A DNA stretch of 64,000 bases from Bin87 sp963668585 (GTDB lineage: Bacteria > Chloroflexota > Dehalococcoidia > Lucifugimonadales > UBA3495). Under the pieces are notes generated by a model, which had not been told where the DNA came from, did no database searches, and saw only the letters and a list, made by a program, of their open reading frames with translations. The stretch's first letter is position 1. Each line of letters starts with the position of its first letter. Location: assembly GCA_963668585.1 (NCBI GenBank), contig OY764869.1:3162001-3226000 (forward strand), in the 5' to 3' direction. This document shows positions 34,257-42,436 of this stretch, one piece after another. The position numbers were made by a program, and so were the translations under genes.

Positions 34257-34556
34257 TCAAGAAAGCAGCGACGGCAGCAGATATTCGGTCCAGGGGTCGA
34301 TGATTTCAGAATCCCGGATGCCATCCACCAGTTGGGCCACCCCGTTTCCATAGAGAGACGCAATCTGGTGCGGAGGTGTGTCGCCAGCCATGGCGGCGAC
34401 GGCCGCTCGCAACCGGTCCACATAGTTGATGGTTTCCTGAGTGGCTGATTCCTTGTCCTGACGCGCCTTGATGGTCTCCAGCCTCTCGATCAAGTCGACA
34501 CCCTGTTCCAGTTTGTCGAAGTCGTCGTCGCTGGCCTGGGTGGTAACAGTAGTCAT
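34257..34556 (-). CDS. small hypothetical helical protein
   Basis: A 99-residue acidic, mostly helical protein that I do not recognise. It starts MTTVTTQASDDDFDKLEQG and contains VDLIERLETIKARQ and YVDRLRAAVAAMAG, which could form coiled-coil or helical hairpin segments. GGAGG and GGAG lie just before the ATG. It precedes the hotdog genes by about 90 bp on the same strand, so it may lead that operon. No function is suggested. Confidence 0.6.
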   Translation of the reverse strand: MTTVTTQASDDDFDKLEQGVDLIERLETIKARQDKESATQETINYVDRLRAAVAAMAGDTPPHQIASLYGNGVAQLVDGIRDSEIIDPWTEYLLPSLLS

Positions 34557-34607
34557 ACTCCAATAATCCTCCCACCGGGCTTATATCTTGCTATTATTAA
34601 TTGGTGG

Positions 34608-34616
34608 ATTCTAGCA
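34608..34616 (-). promoter_or_regulatory. extended -10 promoter TGCTAGAAT
   Basis: Minus-strand TAGAAT (34613-34608) preceded by TGC, about 50 bases before the start at 34556. No good -35 is visible. Confidence 0.4.
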
Positions 34617-34718
34617 TATTCCCCCTCTCACGCAGCGAACGCCGACGGTTGCCCAAAGGTGCTCCGGCATGGGCATCCCGGTGGTCACACGTCCCGGCGC
34701 GCCTGACCGGAATCTGAA

Positions 34719-35969
34719 TTGCGGTCACGGATTTATGTCTGGTGCATACTGGCGCTGGTGCTGGTCGTGAGCCGGGACTTTCGCCAGGATTCCATCGCCA
34801 TTGCAACGGCTCCTCATCAATTCAGCCTGGTCTCCTGGGAACTGAGCAATCTGCCAGACAAGTGGGCGCGACGCGTATTCGGAGTCGCCGGATCCCTGGC
34901 CAGCGCTGACGACAGTGAGCATCGGAACCGAAACGCCCAGCGTTTTTTTGCGATTGGCAGCCGCCTGCGCGAGATTGACCGCCTTATGATCGCAACCGAG
35001 GCCAGTCCGCAGCCCGGGACTACGCCAGCCCCGGAGGTCGAGGCGCTGAGAAAAGAGCAACGCGACCTGCTGAATGAACGGGAAACGATCCGCACCGAAG
35101 TCGAGGAGACCCTGGAGTCGGCGACGGCGGCGGCGTTGCGCGAACTGGGTTTCGGCACCCGGGCCGGGGTGTTTCCGCCGGTGGACACCGTGTTGACCGG
35201 ATCTCCGACCGTGCTGATATTGTCGCCACGACACCGGATCGCCCGGCTGGAAGGCGGACTGCTGCAACCGGGCCTCAGCGCCAGCCACCGAGAGCGCATC
35301 GAAACAACGGTGGAGTCCGACTCCGGTCTGTCGGCCCTGGTGGTGAACACCGGCGGCATCGCCTTGTATCCCTCAATCGCCCTCGATGATGCAGGGATGG
35401 ACCACGCCCTCGATACGATTGCCCACGAATGGGTGCATCATTGGCTATGGTTCCGGCCGTTGGGACGCAGGTACTTTGAAGGGGGCGATTTGACCACCCT
35501 GAACGAGACGGTCGCATCCATTGCCGGCGCGGAAGTGGGACGATTGGCGCGCCAACGCCTGGAAGGCGGCACACCTGCGGCGGCGGCAGGTATTTCGAGC
35601 GTTGCGGCCAATGGACAATCCACGGCCGGCGACGCGACCCAGTCCTTCGATTTCCAGGCAGAGATGCGCGCGACCAGGACCGAAGTCGACAGGCTGCTGT
35701 CCTCGGGCGACGTGACCGGAGCCGAGGCGTACATGGAAGTCAGGCGGCGGCGTTTCGTAGCGGAGGGCTACCCCATCCGCAAATTGAACCAGGCATACTT
35801 CGCCTTCTACGGCGCTTACGCCACCACCGGGGCCGCCGGAGTGAGCATCATCGGCGAGCAGGTGCAGGAACTGCGCCGCCGCAGTGCCTCGCTGGCGGAC
35901 TTTCTGCGCACCGCAGCACAGATTACCAGCGCCCAGGATCTGGAGCGCATTCTAAACGGGCGCCCATAA
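34719..35969 (+). CDS. membrane-anchored zinc metallopeptidase-like protein
   Basis: A 416-residue protein with one N-terminal membrane segment (IYVWCILALVLVVS) that may be an uncleaved signal. Residues about 75-145 are charged and probably coiled coil (IDRLMIATEA to RNEETIRTEVEE region). The metal motif is IAHEWVHHWLWF near residue 236 (HExxH), and LNETVASIAGAE near 262 supplies a plausible third-ligand glutamate. It is not obviously homologous to the gluzincin at 29406-31253. The start is a TTG, the first available after an in-frame stop at 34704. It is transcribed away from the hotdog-SDR operon. Confidence 0.7.
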   Translation: MRSRIYVWCILALVLVVSRDFRQDSIAIATAPHQFSLVSWELSNLPDKWARRVFGVAGSLASADDSEHRNRNAQRFFAIGSRLREIDRLMIATEASPQPGTTPAPEVEALRKEQRDLLNERETIRTEVEETLESATAAALRELGFGTRAGVFPPVDTVLTGSPTVLILSPRHRIARLEGGLLQPGLSASHRERIETTVESDSGLSALVVNTGGIALYPSIALDDAGMDHALDTIAHEWVHHWLWFRPLGRRYFEGGDLTTLNETVASIAGAEVGRLARQRLEGGTPAAAAGISSVAANGQSTAGDATQSFDFQAEMRATRTEVDRLLSSGDVTGAEAYMEVRRRRFVAEGYPIRKLNQAYFAFYGAYATTGAAGVSIIGEQVQELRRRSASLADFLRTAAQITSAQDLERILNGRP

Positions 35970-36005
35970 CCGGCCCGGTTCGGGGCGCCCGAAACGGCGC
36001 GGAGA

Positions 36006-36491
36006 TCAGGCCGATCTGATGGCTTCCTCCAGGAGCGCCAGCGCGGTGCGCGCGAACACCCACATATTGGCTTCCCGGTCCGGGCTGCCGGTTTCCAGGG
36101 TCTGGGAACGTTCCACCGGGCCGACCACGCCGAAACAGGCGTGGCCGTAATTGTCGCCATACCTGTTGCCGGTGGGTCCGCTGGCCCCGGTTTCGGCGAG
36201 TCCCCAGGTGGTGCCCATGGAATCCCTCGAAGTGCGGGCATTGAGCAGAGCGTAGTATTCGGTGCTGGCGCGATGGCCTTCCATCGCGGAGTCGGGAACC
36301 TGCAGCAGACCCTTCTGGGCCGTCCGCGTGTAAACCACTGAGCCGCCGACGTAGTAGTCCGACGCGCCCGGTATGGATACCAGCGCCGCGGATATCAACC
36401 CGCCGCACGACGATTCGGACACCGCCAGGGTGTCCCCGCGCTCTTTCAGCAAAGTCGCCACGGATTGGGCCAGATCGTTCAGTTCACCCAT
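36006..36491 (-). CDS. CinA C-terminal domain protein (nicotinamide-nucleotide amidohydrolase-like)
   Basis: A 161-residue single-domain CinA/PncC family protein. The signature SESSCGGLISAALVSIPGAS is at residues 25-44 (the family has A-E-S-C-T-G-G; here the order is S-E-S-S-C-G-G), followed by YYVGGSVVYTRTAQKGLL and a TGASGPTGNRYGDN loop matching the usual TGIAGPxG. PncC deamidates NMN to NaMN in NAD recycling. The slight change in the first motif makes full activity uncertain. It lies 40 bp after nurA on the same strand. Confidence 0.83.
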   Translation of the reverse strand: MGELNDLAQSVATLLKERGDTLAVSESSCGGLISAALVSIPGASDYYVGGSVVYTRTAQKGLLQVPDSAMEGHRASTEYYALLNARTSRDSMGTTWGLAETGASGPTGNRYGDNYGHACFGVVGPVERSQTLETGSPDREANMWVFARTALALLEEAIRSA

Positions 36492-36531
36492 TGTCAGACC
36501 TCCAGTTTGTAGTTGATGTGAAACGCCGCCC

Positions 36532-37761
36532 TCACAGCCATGGCAGGCGCTTGGATACCGTTTTTGCCGATTCGGGAGTGGGCAACCCCCTCTGTTCCAT
36601 GAGCGTTATCGCCAGTTTGCGGAACTCCTCGCGGTCGCGCCCCGATACCACGGCCTGTTCGTGGGCTTCTGAAATTACCACGGGGTAACCCAGGCCCAAT
36701 TCGCACTGTTTCGAGAGCATGGAATGACTCATCGCCAGCAGTTCGGGGCTGCCTGCCACCCAATCGGGCACTTCCACCCTCGCAATCTCGGCGCCGCTGT
36801 GCAGGTAGTAGAAGTGGCTCCAGCGTTCGCCGACGGTGAGGCCAACCGCGAATCGCGCGGCCAGACGGCCCGACTGATACAGCGGAGATCTTTCACCGGG
36901 CCCGAGCAGCGCCTCGAAAATCTCCCGGTCGTCGAATCCCGACGCGTTGTCGCACTGGGTCAGATCCGAACGTCGAACGCTGCACCGGCGCGTGCATTCA
37001 GCGTCGCTGGAGCCGCAAAGGGCCAGCCGCACCGCGCCGGCCACCTCGGCAGTCTGCGGTCTCGATGTATATGCGGCAACGGCAACCGGGCGGCCATCGC
37101 TGGACGCGTCGCGCAAACGCGCCAACGCCGGCAGCAATCGCCCGTTGATCAGGTGGTCCACCACGTAGGCGGGATACTCTCCCCGCTGAATGTCCCAGAA
37201 AGCGAGGGTGCCATCCACCACAGCCAGGACCGGAACGTCGGAGGCGAGGCTGTCCACCGCGTCGGCCAACCGTTCAACCTCGCGAACCGTCCGTAATGCT
37301 CCCAGCAAACGCCCGGATACCAGCGTTTCGTCCAGAGATCCTTCAACATCCGGACGCAGATACAGGTCGGAATCTTCAACTGCCAGCGCCGGTTCACTGA
37401 ACAACTCACAGCCGTAGTTCGCTCCATAACGGATAACGCAACCGCCCAGGTTGATGAGATGGCATCTGATGGGCAGATGCCGGTCCACATCGATGTGGGA
37501 ACCGTCCACCGACAGGGCGGCCCAATCCCCGGTAACATCGCCGCACGGCAGGTTGCCCAGCAATCCTTCCGGTCCGGTGCGTGCCGCGAGGAAAGGTCGC
37601 CTTCCCGATGACGCGATGCGTTGCGTCGCTGCATCCGGGGACACCGCCAACGCGCGATCCAGCGTATCTGCGAACCGCTGCCGCCGGCTGCGCCGTGAAC
37701 TGGCGACCCCATCCATGGCGGCCAACAGTTGGCGAGTGGTTTGACCGAAGTCCAACGCCAT
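36532..37761 (-). CDS. nurA: NurA-domain nuclease
   Basis: A 409-residue protein with the NurA pattern: the metal-binding aspartate in LSVDGSHIDVD (D86), LAVVDGTLAFW near 190, AAYTSRPQ, a late-domain SGRLAARFAVGL, and AHEQAVVSGRDREEF near the C terminus. NurA is a 5'-3' nuclease that normally works with the HerA translocase in DNA-end resection. No herA gene is in the window. It lies 30 bp after selB and 40 bp before the CinA-like gene, so the three are probably co-transcribed. Confidence 0.83.
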   Translation of the reverse strand: MALDFGQTTRQLLAAMDGVASSRRSRRQRFADTLDRALAVSPDAATQRIASSGRRPFLAARTGPEGLLGNLPCGDVTGDWAALSVDGSHIDVDRHLPIRCHLINLGGCVIRYGANYGCELFSEPALAVEDSDLYLRPDVEGSLDETLVSGRLLGALRTVREVERLADAVDSLASDVPVLAVVDGTLAFWDIQRGEYPAYVVDHLINGRLLPALARLRDASSDGRPVAVAAYTSRPQTAEVAGAVRLALCGSSDAECTRRCSVRRSDLTQCDNASGFDDREIFEALLGPGERSPLYQSGRLAARFAVGLTVGERWSHFYYLHSGAEIARVEVPDWVAGSPELLAMSHSMLSKQCELGLGYPVVISEAHEQAVVSGRDREEFRKLAITLMEQRGLPTPESAKTVSKRLPWL

Positions 37762-37791
37762 TATCGGTTTGAAACGCCGGCGCCGCAGCGA

Positions 37792-39657
37792 TTACCGCAG
37801 CACACGCTCGTCGCCGACGCGTCGGGTTACGCGCTGCTGGTCCAGGTATTCCAACAACGGCAGGACATACTTTCGACTGGTTCCGAATATGGACCGGGCA
37901 TCGGCCACGGTGACGCTGCCGTTCTGTTCAAGATGGGCAACGATGCGGGACACCATGTCGTCGTAAGCGGCGGTGGTGAACACGACGGTCTCGTTGACCT
38001 TGACGACCTCTTTTTTGTCTTGCAGGTACGCCAGCAGTTCCGGGTCCACCGGTCGGTCGGTGGGCGGCGACCATGGCTCTGCAGCCAATTCCTGCAGATA
38101 ACTCGACGCGTTGGCGTGCTGGCTCTCGCTGAGTTCGACTTCGTGATCGGGGGTGCGCATCAGTCCGTCGTCCTCAACCACGACGCCTTCCTCCGCCAGT
38201 CGGGACGCCGCCCGCAGATATACAGGCTGCGATACCCGCAGGCGGCTCCGCAGTTCCTGCGGCGGCGCGCCCCGGCGCAGGGGATACTGGTTGTGGTACG
38301 CCTGCAAAGCGACCTGGGCCTGATTGCGCAGGATGTCCCAGCCTCGTTGGGAATAGACCACCGCATCCGCCTGAGCGCCCATCTCGCCCAACTGCACAAT
38401 TTCGCCGGAGTCGATCAGCGACGCGAGACGTTCCAGCACTTCCGTGTCCGCCAGGTTCGACCTTTCGGACAGCGTGCGCAGGTCGCAGGGGCCCATCTGG
38501 TCCGCGATGGTGAAGATCACATCCTCGCTTTCCCCTGCATCCAGCATCGTGAGGCGTTCCAGCACTTCCGGAGCGAAGCGCCTGTGACGGCGGCCGGGGT
38601 TGGGGTCTGCAATCTGCCCGCCGCCGAGGGTGTCTTCGGACGATCTCAGCACGAAGAAATCGCCCTTGACCATGGGAATTGGCTCATCCAGCAGGACCTG
38701 GACCCAACCCTCACTGCCCGGTTGCAGACGGTCGGCGTCCAGCAATCGGACCCGGCCGGTGGTTTCGCTGGTGAACAGGTGAAACGTAATGCCCTCGTTG
38801 TGCTTCAACGCGTGAGGAGCGCCCCTCACCATCCGCAGGTTGGCGTCGAAGCGGCGGGTTGGCCTGAGCCAGCCGGGGTTGGTCAGCACCTCGCCGCGCA
38901 GGACATCGTCCCGCGAGATGCCCGACAGGTTCAGCGCCAAACGCACGCCGGGCGAAGCGTCGTCCAGACGGGACTTATGGCTCTGCAAACCCCGGATGCG
39001 GGCGCGCCGTCCGGAAGGGGCCAGTTCTATTTGCTGACCCACGGCCACCGACCCGTCGATTAGGGTGCCCGTAACCACCGTGCCGAACCCGCTGACCGTG
39101 AAACAGCGGTCCACCGGCAGCCGCGGACGCCCCAGATCCCGACGGGATTCCGTGTCGTTCAGAATCTCGTCTATCTCGCCTTTCAGGTCGTCGATTCCCT
39201 CGCCGGTGTAGGCCGAGACAGCGACCATGCCGCAGCCGTCGAAAGCGGTGCCCTGCAGCACGTCCTCAACCTCGGCTTTGACCAACTCGACCAGTTCACT
39301 GTCCACAAGGTCGGTCTTCGTGATCACCACCAGCCCCCGGCGGATGCGGAGGATGTCAAGTATCGCCAGATGCTCGCGGGTCTGGGGCATCACGCTTTCA
39401 TCGGCGGCCACGATGAGGAGCGCCAGGTCGATCGCGCCCACTCCGGCCAGCATGTTCTTGATGAACCGTTCGTGGCCCGGGACATCCACTATGCTGACCT
39501 CGCGCCCGCTGGGCAGCGTCATCCACGCGAACCCCAGGTCCACGGTCATCTCCCGCTCTTTTTCTTCGGGAAGGCGGTCGGGGTCGATATCGGTCAATGC
39601 CTTGACCAGGGTGGATTTACCGTGGTCAACGTGGCCTGCGGTGCCGATCACGTACAT
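37792..39657 (-). CDS. selB: selenocysteine-specific elongation factor
   Basis: A 621-residue translation GTPase that delivers Sec-tRNA to UGA codons marked by a SECIS element. The P-loop is GTAGHVDHGKST (residues 5-16), G3 is DVPGHE, G4 is TKTD. DPDRLPEEKEREMTVDLGFA is the SelB-type switch I, where the usual R-G-M-T is R-E-M-T. Two beta-barrel domains follow, and the C-terminal third is winged-helix, ending in SIFGTSRKYVLPLLEYLD, which in SelB contacts the SECIS RNA. The ATG at 39657 is preferred; an upstream extension would read through a minisatellite. No selA, selC, selD or selenoprotein is seen in the window. Confidence 0.93.
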   Translation of the reverse strand: MYVIGTAGHVDHGKSTLVKALTDIDPDRLPEEKEREMTVDLGFAWMTLPSGREVSIVDVPGHERFIKNMLAGVGAIDLALLIVAADESVMPQTREHLAILDILRIRRGLVVITKTDLVDSELVELVKAEVEDVLQGTAFDGCGMVAVSAYTGEGIDDLKGEIDEILNDTESRRDLGRPRLPVDRCFTVSGFGTVVTGTLIDGSVAVGQQIELAPSGRRARIRGLQSHKSRLDDASPGVRLALNLSGISRDDVLRGEVLTNPGWLRPTRRFDANLRMVRGAPHALKHNEGITFHLFTSETTGRVRLLDADRLQPGSEGWVQVLLDEPIPMVKGDFFVLRSSEDTLGGGQIADPNPGRRHRRFAPEVLERLTMLDAGESEDVIFTIADQMGPCDLRTLSERSNLADTEVLERLASLIDSGEIVQLGEMGAQADAVVYSQRGWDILRNQAQVALQAYHNQYPLRRGAPPQELRSRLRVSQPVYLRAASRLAEEGVVVEDDGLMRTPDHEVELSESQHANASSYLQELAAEPWSPPTDRPVDPELLAYLQDKKEVVKVNETVVFTTAAYDDMVSRIVAHLEQNGSVTVADARSIFGTSRKYVLPLLEYLDQQRVTRRVGDERVLR

Positions 39658-39715
39658 CGCGTCACTGCTCTCTGAAACCCTGATTCGGGTGGTTACAGAA
39701 CGATACCACAAGGCA

Positions 39716-39779
39716 GACGAAGCTACCATTCGACGAGGCTGCCATTCGACGAAGCTCCCATTCGACGAAGCTCCCATTC
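39716..39779. repeat. 16-bp minisatellite, four copies
   Basis: Four consecutive units of GACGAAGCTCCCATTC at 39716, 39732, 39748 and 39764. The last two are identical; the first two differ at one and two bases. It fills much of the spacer between the divergent selB and der genes. Confidence 0.93.
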
Positions 39780-39786
39780 AATGAGT

Positions 39787-39792
39787 TATACT
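39787..39792 (+). promoter_or_regulatory. -10 element TATACT for der
   Basis: TATACT directly after the minisatellite. No -35 match is present at 16-18 bases, because that stretch is the repeat itself (GACGAA). Confidence 0.35.
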
Positions 39793-39875
39793 TGTGGCGG
39801 GCAGTCGGCGAAATAAGGTACGGGCGCCGGCGGCCTGATGCCAAACCCGCCTCGCCGCTTTCCCCTGTTGATGAT

Positions 39876-41603
39876 ATGACCACTATTGATGATATGCCGG
39901 CCTCCGACCCGGAGGAACAGACCACACCGGTTTCACCCCTGCCTCACCTTGATAATGCGGCGAGTGTTCCAGACGCCTCGGACTCCGACCCGGAAGAACA
40001 GGCCGCACCTGCAATAACGTTCCCTGACGAAGAGAACGTGGAGAGTGTTGACGACGCGCCGGACTCCGACCCGGACGAGCAACCCGCCCACCCCACCCCT
40101 CAGCGCAAACCGGTGGGAGACTCCACCCCGATGGTTGCGATCATCGGCCGGCCCAACGTGGGCAAATCCTCCCTGTTCAACCGGATCCTGTCGCGGCGTC
40201 ACGCCATCGTGTCCGAGGTTGCGGGCACAACCCGCGACCGGCTGATATCTCGGGCATCCTGGAAAGGGCGACCCTTCCTGCTGGTGGACACCGGCGGCCT
40301 GGAAGACGACCCGGAAGGCAACATTCCGCAACGAGTACAGGAACAGGCCGACATGGCCATGGGCGCCGCTGACCTGATCGTATTCATCACCGACGCCATC
40401 CAGGGTCTCACCGCCACTGACGAGGCGGTATCCCAACGGCTGCGACGCACCGACAAACCGGTCATCCTGGCGGTCAACAAGGTGGACAATGACCGGCGCG
40501 AACTGGGCGCTTCAGAGTTTTACGCGCTGGGACACACCGACACTTCCTTCATTTCCGCCTACCACAACTACGGCATCTACGATTTGCTGGATCGTATCGC
40601 GCAGTTGCTTCCGGTTCAGGAATTGGCTGACCTCTGGGACTACGACCATCCGGACATGGCCGGCGACTTCGGGGACCTCGACGAGGACCCTGACGCAGTC
40701 GAGGACGAAGAAGAATCGGAACCAACGCTGGTCGCGCCCATCGATATGCGTCTTGCCATCGTGGGGCGCACCAACGTCGGCAAGTCGCTGCTCACCAACA
40801 CGATTATTGGCGAGGAGCGCAGCATCGTCAGCCCGGTGGCCGGCACCACCCGCGACGCTCTGGATACCGAGGTAACCTACGGCGACCATACGATTACCCT
40901 GGTGGATACCGCCGGCATCCGTCGGCCCGGCCAGGTGGAGCGGGGCATCGAGAGGTACAGCGTTCTGCGCGCCGTCAACGCCGTGCGCCGCAGCGACATC
41001 ACGTTGCTGATCACCGATGCCACCGAACTCGCAACCTCCCAGGATGCCCACATCGCCGGCCTGGCTTGGGACACCAGCCGTGGCCTCATCGTGGTGGTCA
41101 ACAAGTGGGACCTCGTGAACCGCAACCGGTTCCGCATGGAACGGAGCCTGCATCGGGTTCGGGAGAGACTGCACTTCATGTCCTACGTGCCGGTGTGCTT
41201 CACCTCAGCATTGACCGGAGAGGGGATCGAAGAACTGCTGGACACCGCGCTCTCCCTGTGGCAAGAGCGACAGAAACGGGTGCCATACCGCGAATTGCAG
41301 TATGCGCTGGCGGACGCCGTCTCGACGCACACGCCGCCGTCGCAGCGGGGCAATATCCGGAACCGTCTGCGCATTCGCCGGGTCAGGCAGGTCGGCGTGA
41401 ACCCCCCGACGTTCGCCTTCAGCGTCAACGATCCCAAGTTGGTCCACTTTTCCTACCACCGCTTCCTGGAGAATCGCATCAGGGAACGGTTCGGCTTCGA
41501 TCGCACCCACCTCCGGCTCATTTTCCGGCCGGACCGCGACGACCGCACCCCACGTTCGGGAGTCAGAAGCCGGCCGGCGACTCGAAACAACAACCCGAGG
41601 TGA
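39876..41603 (+). CDS. der: ribosome-assembly GTPase Der with acidic repeat extension
   Basis: A double-GTPase needed for 50S ribosome assembly. About 85 acidic N-terminal residues with three degenerate repeats (SDPEEQTTP, SDPEEQAAP, SDPDEQPAH) precede the first G domain: GRPNVGKSSLFNRIL, DTGG, NKVD. A second follows: GRTNVGKSLLTNTII, DTAGIR, NKWD. The KH-like domain ends near FDRTHLRLIF. Core length and order match EngA; the N-terminal extension is unusual. The start is uncertain: 39876 is chosen because it lies downstream of the -10 at 39787, but no ribosome-binding site is clear, and 39897 is an alternative. It overlaps nothing and precedes plsY by 2 bp. Confidence 0.93.
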   Translation: MTTIDDMPASDPEEQTTPVSPLPHLDNAASVPDASDSDPEEQAAPAITFPDEENVESVDDAPDSDPDEQPAHPTPQRKPVGDSTPMVAIIGRPNVGKSSLFNRILSRRHAIVSEVAGTTRDRLISRASWKGRPFLLVDTGGLEDDPEGNIPQRVQEQADMAMGAADLIVFITDAIQGLTATDEAVSQRLRRTDKPVILAVNKVDNDRRELGASEFYALGHTDTSFISAYHNYGIYDLLDRIAQLLPVQELADLWDYDHPDMAGDFGDLDEDPDAVEDEEESEPTLVAPIDMRLAIVGRTNVGKSLLTNTIIGEERSIVSPVAGTTRDALDTEVTYGDHTITLVDTAGIRRPGQVERGIERYSVLRAVNAVRRSDITLLITDATELATSQDAHIAGLAWDTSRGLIVVVNKWDLVNRNRFRMERSLHRVRERLHFMSYVPVCFTSALTGEGIEELLDTALSLWQERQKRVPYRELQYALADAVSTHTPPSQRGNIRNRLRIRRVRQVGVNPPTFAFSVNDPKLVHFSYHRFLENRIRERFGFDRTHLRLIFRPDRDDRTPRSGVRSRPATRNNNPR

Positions 41604-41605
41604 CC

Positions 41606-42328
41606 GTGTTCAGTCGGACCAGCCGAGCGACACGGGTGATGCTCGTGGCGACGCCTTGGATTATCGCGGCCGGCGTGGCGCTCCTGATCATCGGGCCGGA
41701 TCTTCCCCTGGCAGCCAATTACGCTGCGGTCTGCGCCTTGGCCTATCTGGCCGGCTCATTGTCATGGGGTTACATGTTCGTCAACCTGGCGATGGGCGAG
41801 GACATCAGGGATTTCGGGAGCGGTCGCACCGGGATGTCGAACATCCTGCGCACGGCCGGAGGAAAGGCCGCCGCCCTGGTTTTCGTTCTTGACGCCGGCA
41901 AGGGCATTTTGATCGTGCTTATGGCGCGCTACGCCACCGGGATGGTGGAGGCCGAAGTCATCGCAGGGCTGATCGCGTTGTGCGGACACAACTGGCCGGT
42001 GTTTTTGAGATTTCGCGGTGGCCGGGGCATCATGCCGGGATTCGGCGGTCTGTCCGTGATGGCCCCCTGGGTAGCGCTCGCCGGTGGCGGGCTTTTCCTG
42101 GCCGTAACCCTTTCCAGCCGGATCCTGTCGCTGGGCAGTATCGTGGGCACCCTTACCGTCGCCCTGTTGAGCCTGGCGTTGACGTTGGTGTCGGAACACC
42201 ACGAGTTGTACACGGCCTACGCATTTGTGGGCGGCGCCCTTATCATCTGGCAGCACCGGGACAACATCCGGCGCATCGCCAACGGCACCGAGCGCAGACT
42301 GGGGCTTCCGGGGCTGCGGAACCGCTAG
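41606..42328 (+). CDS. plsY: glycerol-3-phosphate acyltransferase PlsY
   Basis: A 240-residue membrane enzyme that acylates glycerol-3-phosphate with acyl-phosphate, the first step of phospholipid synthesis. Motif 1 is LAGSLSWGYMFVNLAMG, motif 2 is FGSGRTGMSNILRTAGG (family consensus GSGNxGATNxxR), and motif 3 is GHNWPVFLRFRGGRGIMPG (usual GGKGVAT). The pattern is clear but divergent at several positions. About six membrane segments are predicted by eye. The GTG at 41606 has GAGG 6 bases upstream and starts 3 bases after the der stop, so the two are coupled. Confidence 0.85.
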   Translation: MFSRTSRATRVMLVATPWIIAAGVALLIIGPDLPLAANYAAVCALAYLAGSLSWGYMFVNLAMGEDIRDFGSGRTGMSNILRTAGGKAAALVFVLDAGKGILIVLMARYATGMVEAEVIAGLIALCGHNWPVFLRFRGGRGIMPGFGGLSVMAPWVALAGGGLFLAVTLSSRILSLGSIVGTLTVALLSLALTLVSEHHELYTAYAFVGGALIIWQHRDNIRRIANGTERRLGLPGLRNR

Positions 42329-42436
42329 CGGGGACTTCGGCGGGTTCGGCCATTTCCCGAAAACTGTGCGCTTCCCGTTGCGGCTCATGTGCTAGACTGG
42401 CCGTTAACTACATAATCTCCTCCGAGGAATACGCCA

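Noticed and set aside
37792..39657. Selenocysteine-encoding genes near selB
   Set aside because: No gene in the window appears cut short by an in-frame TGA with family sequence continuing after it, so no selenoprotein candidate was called.
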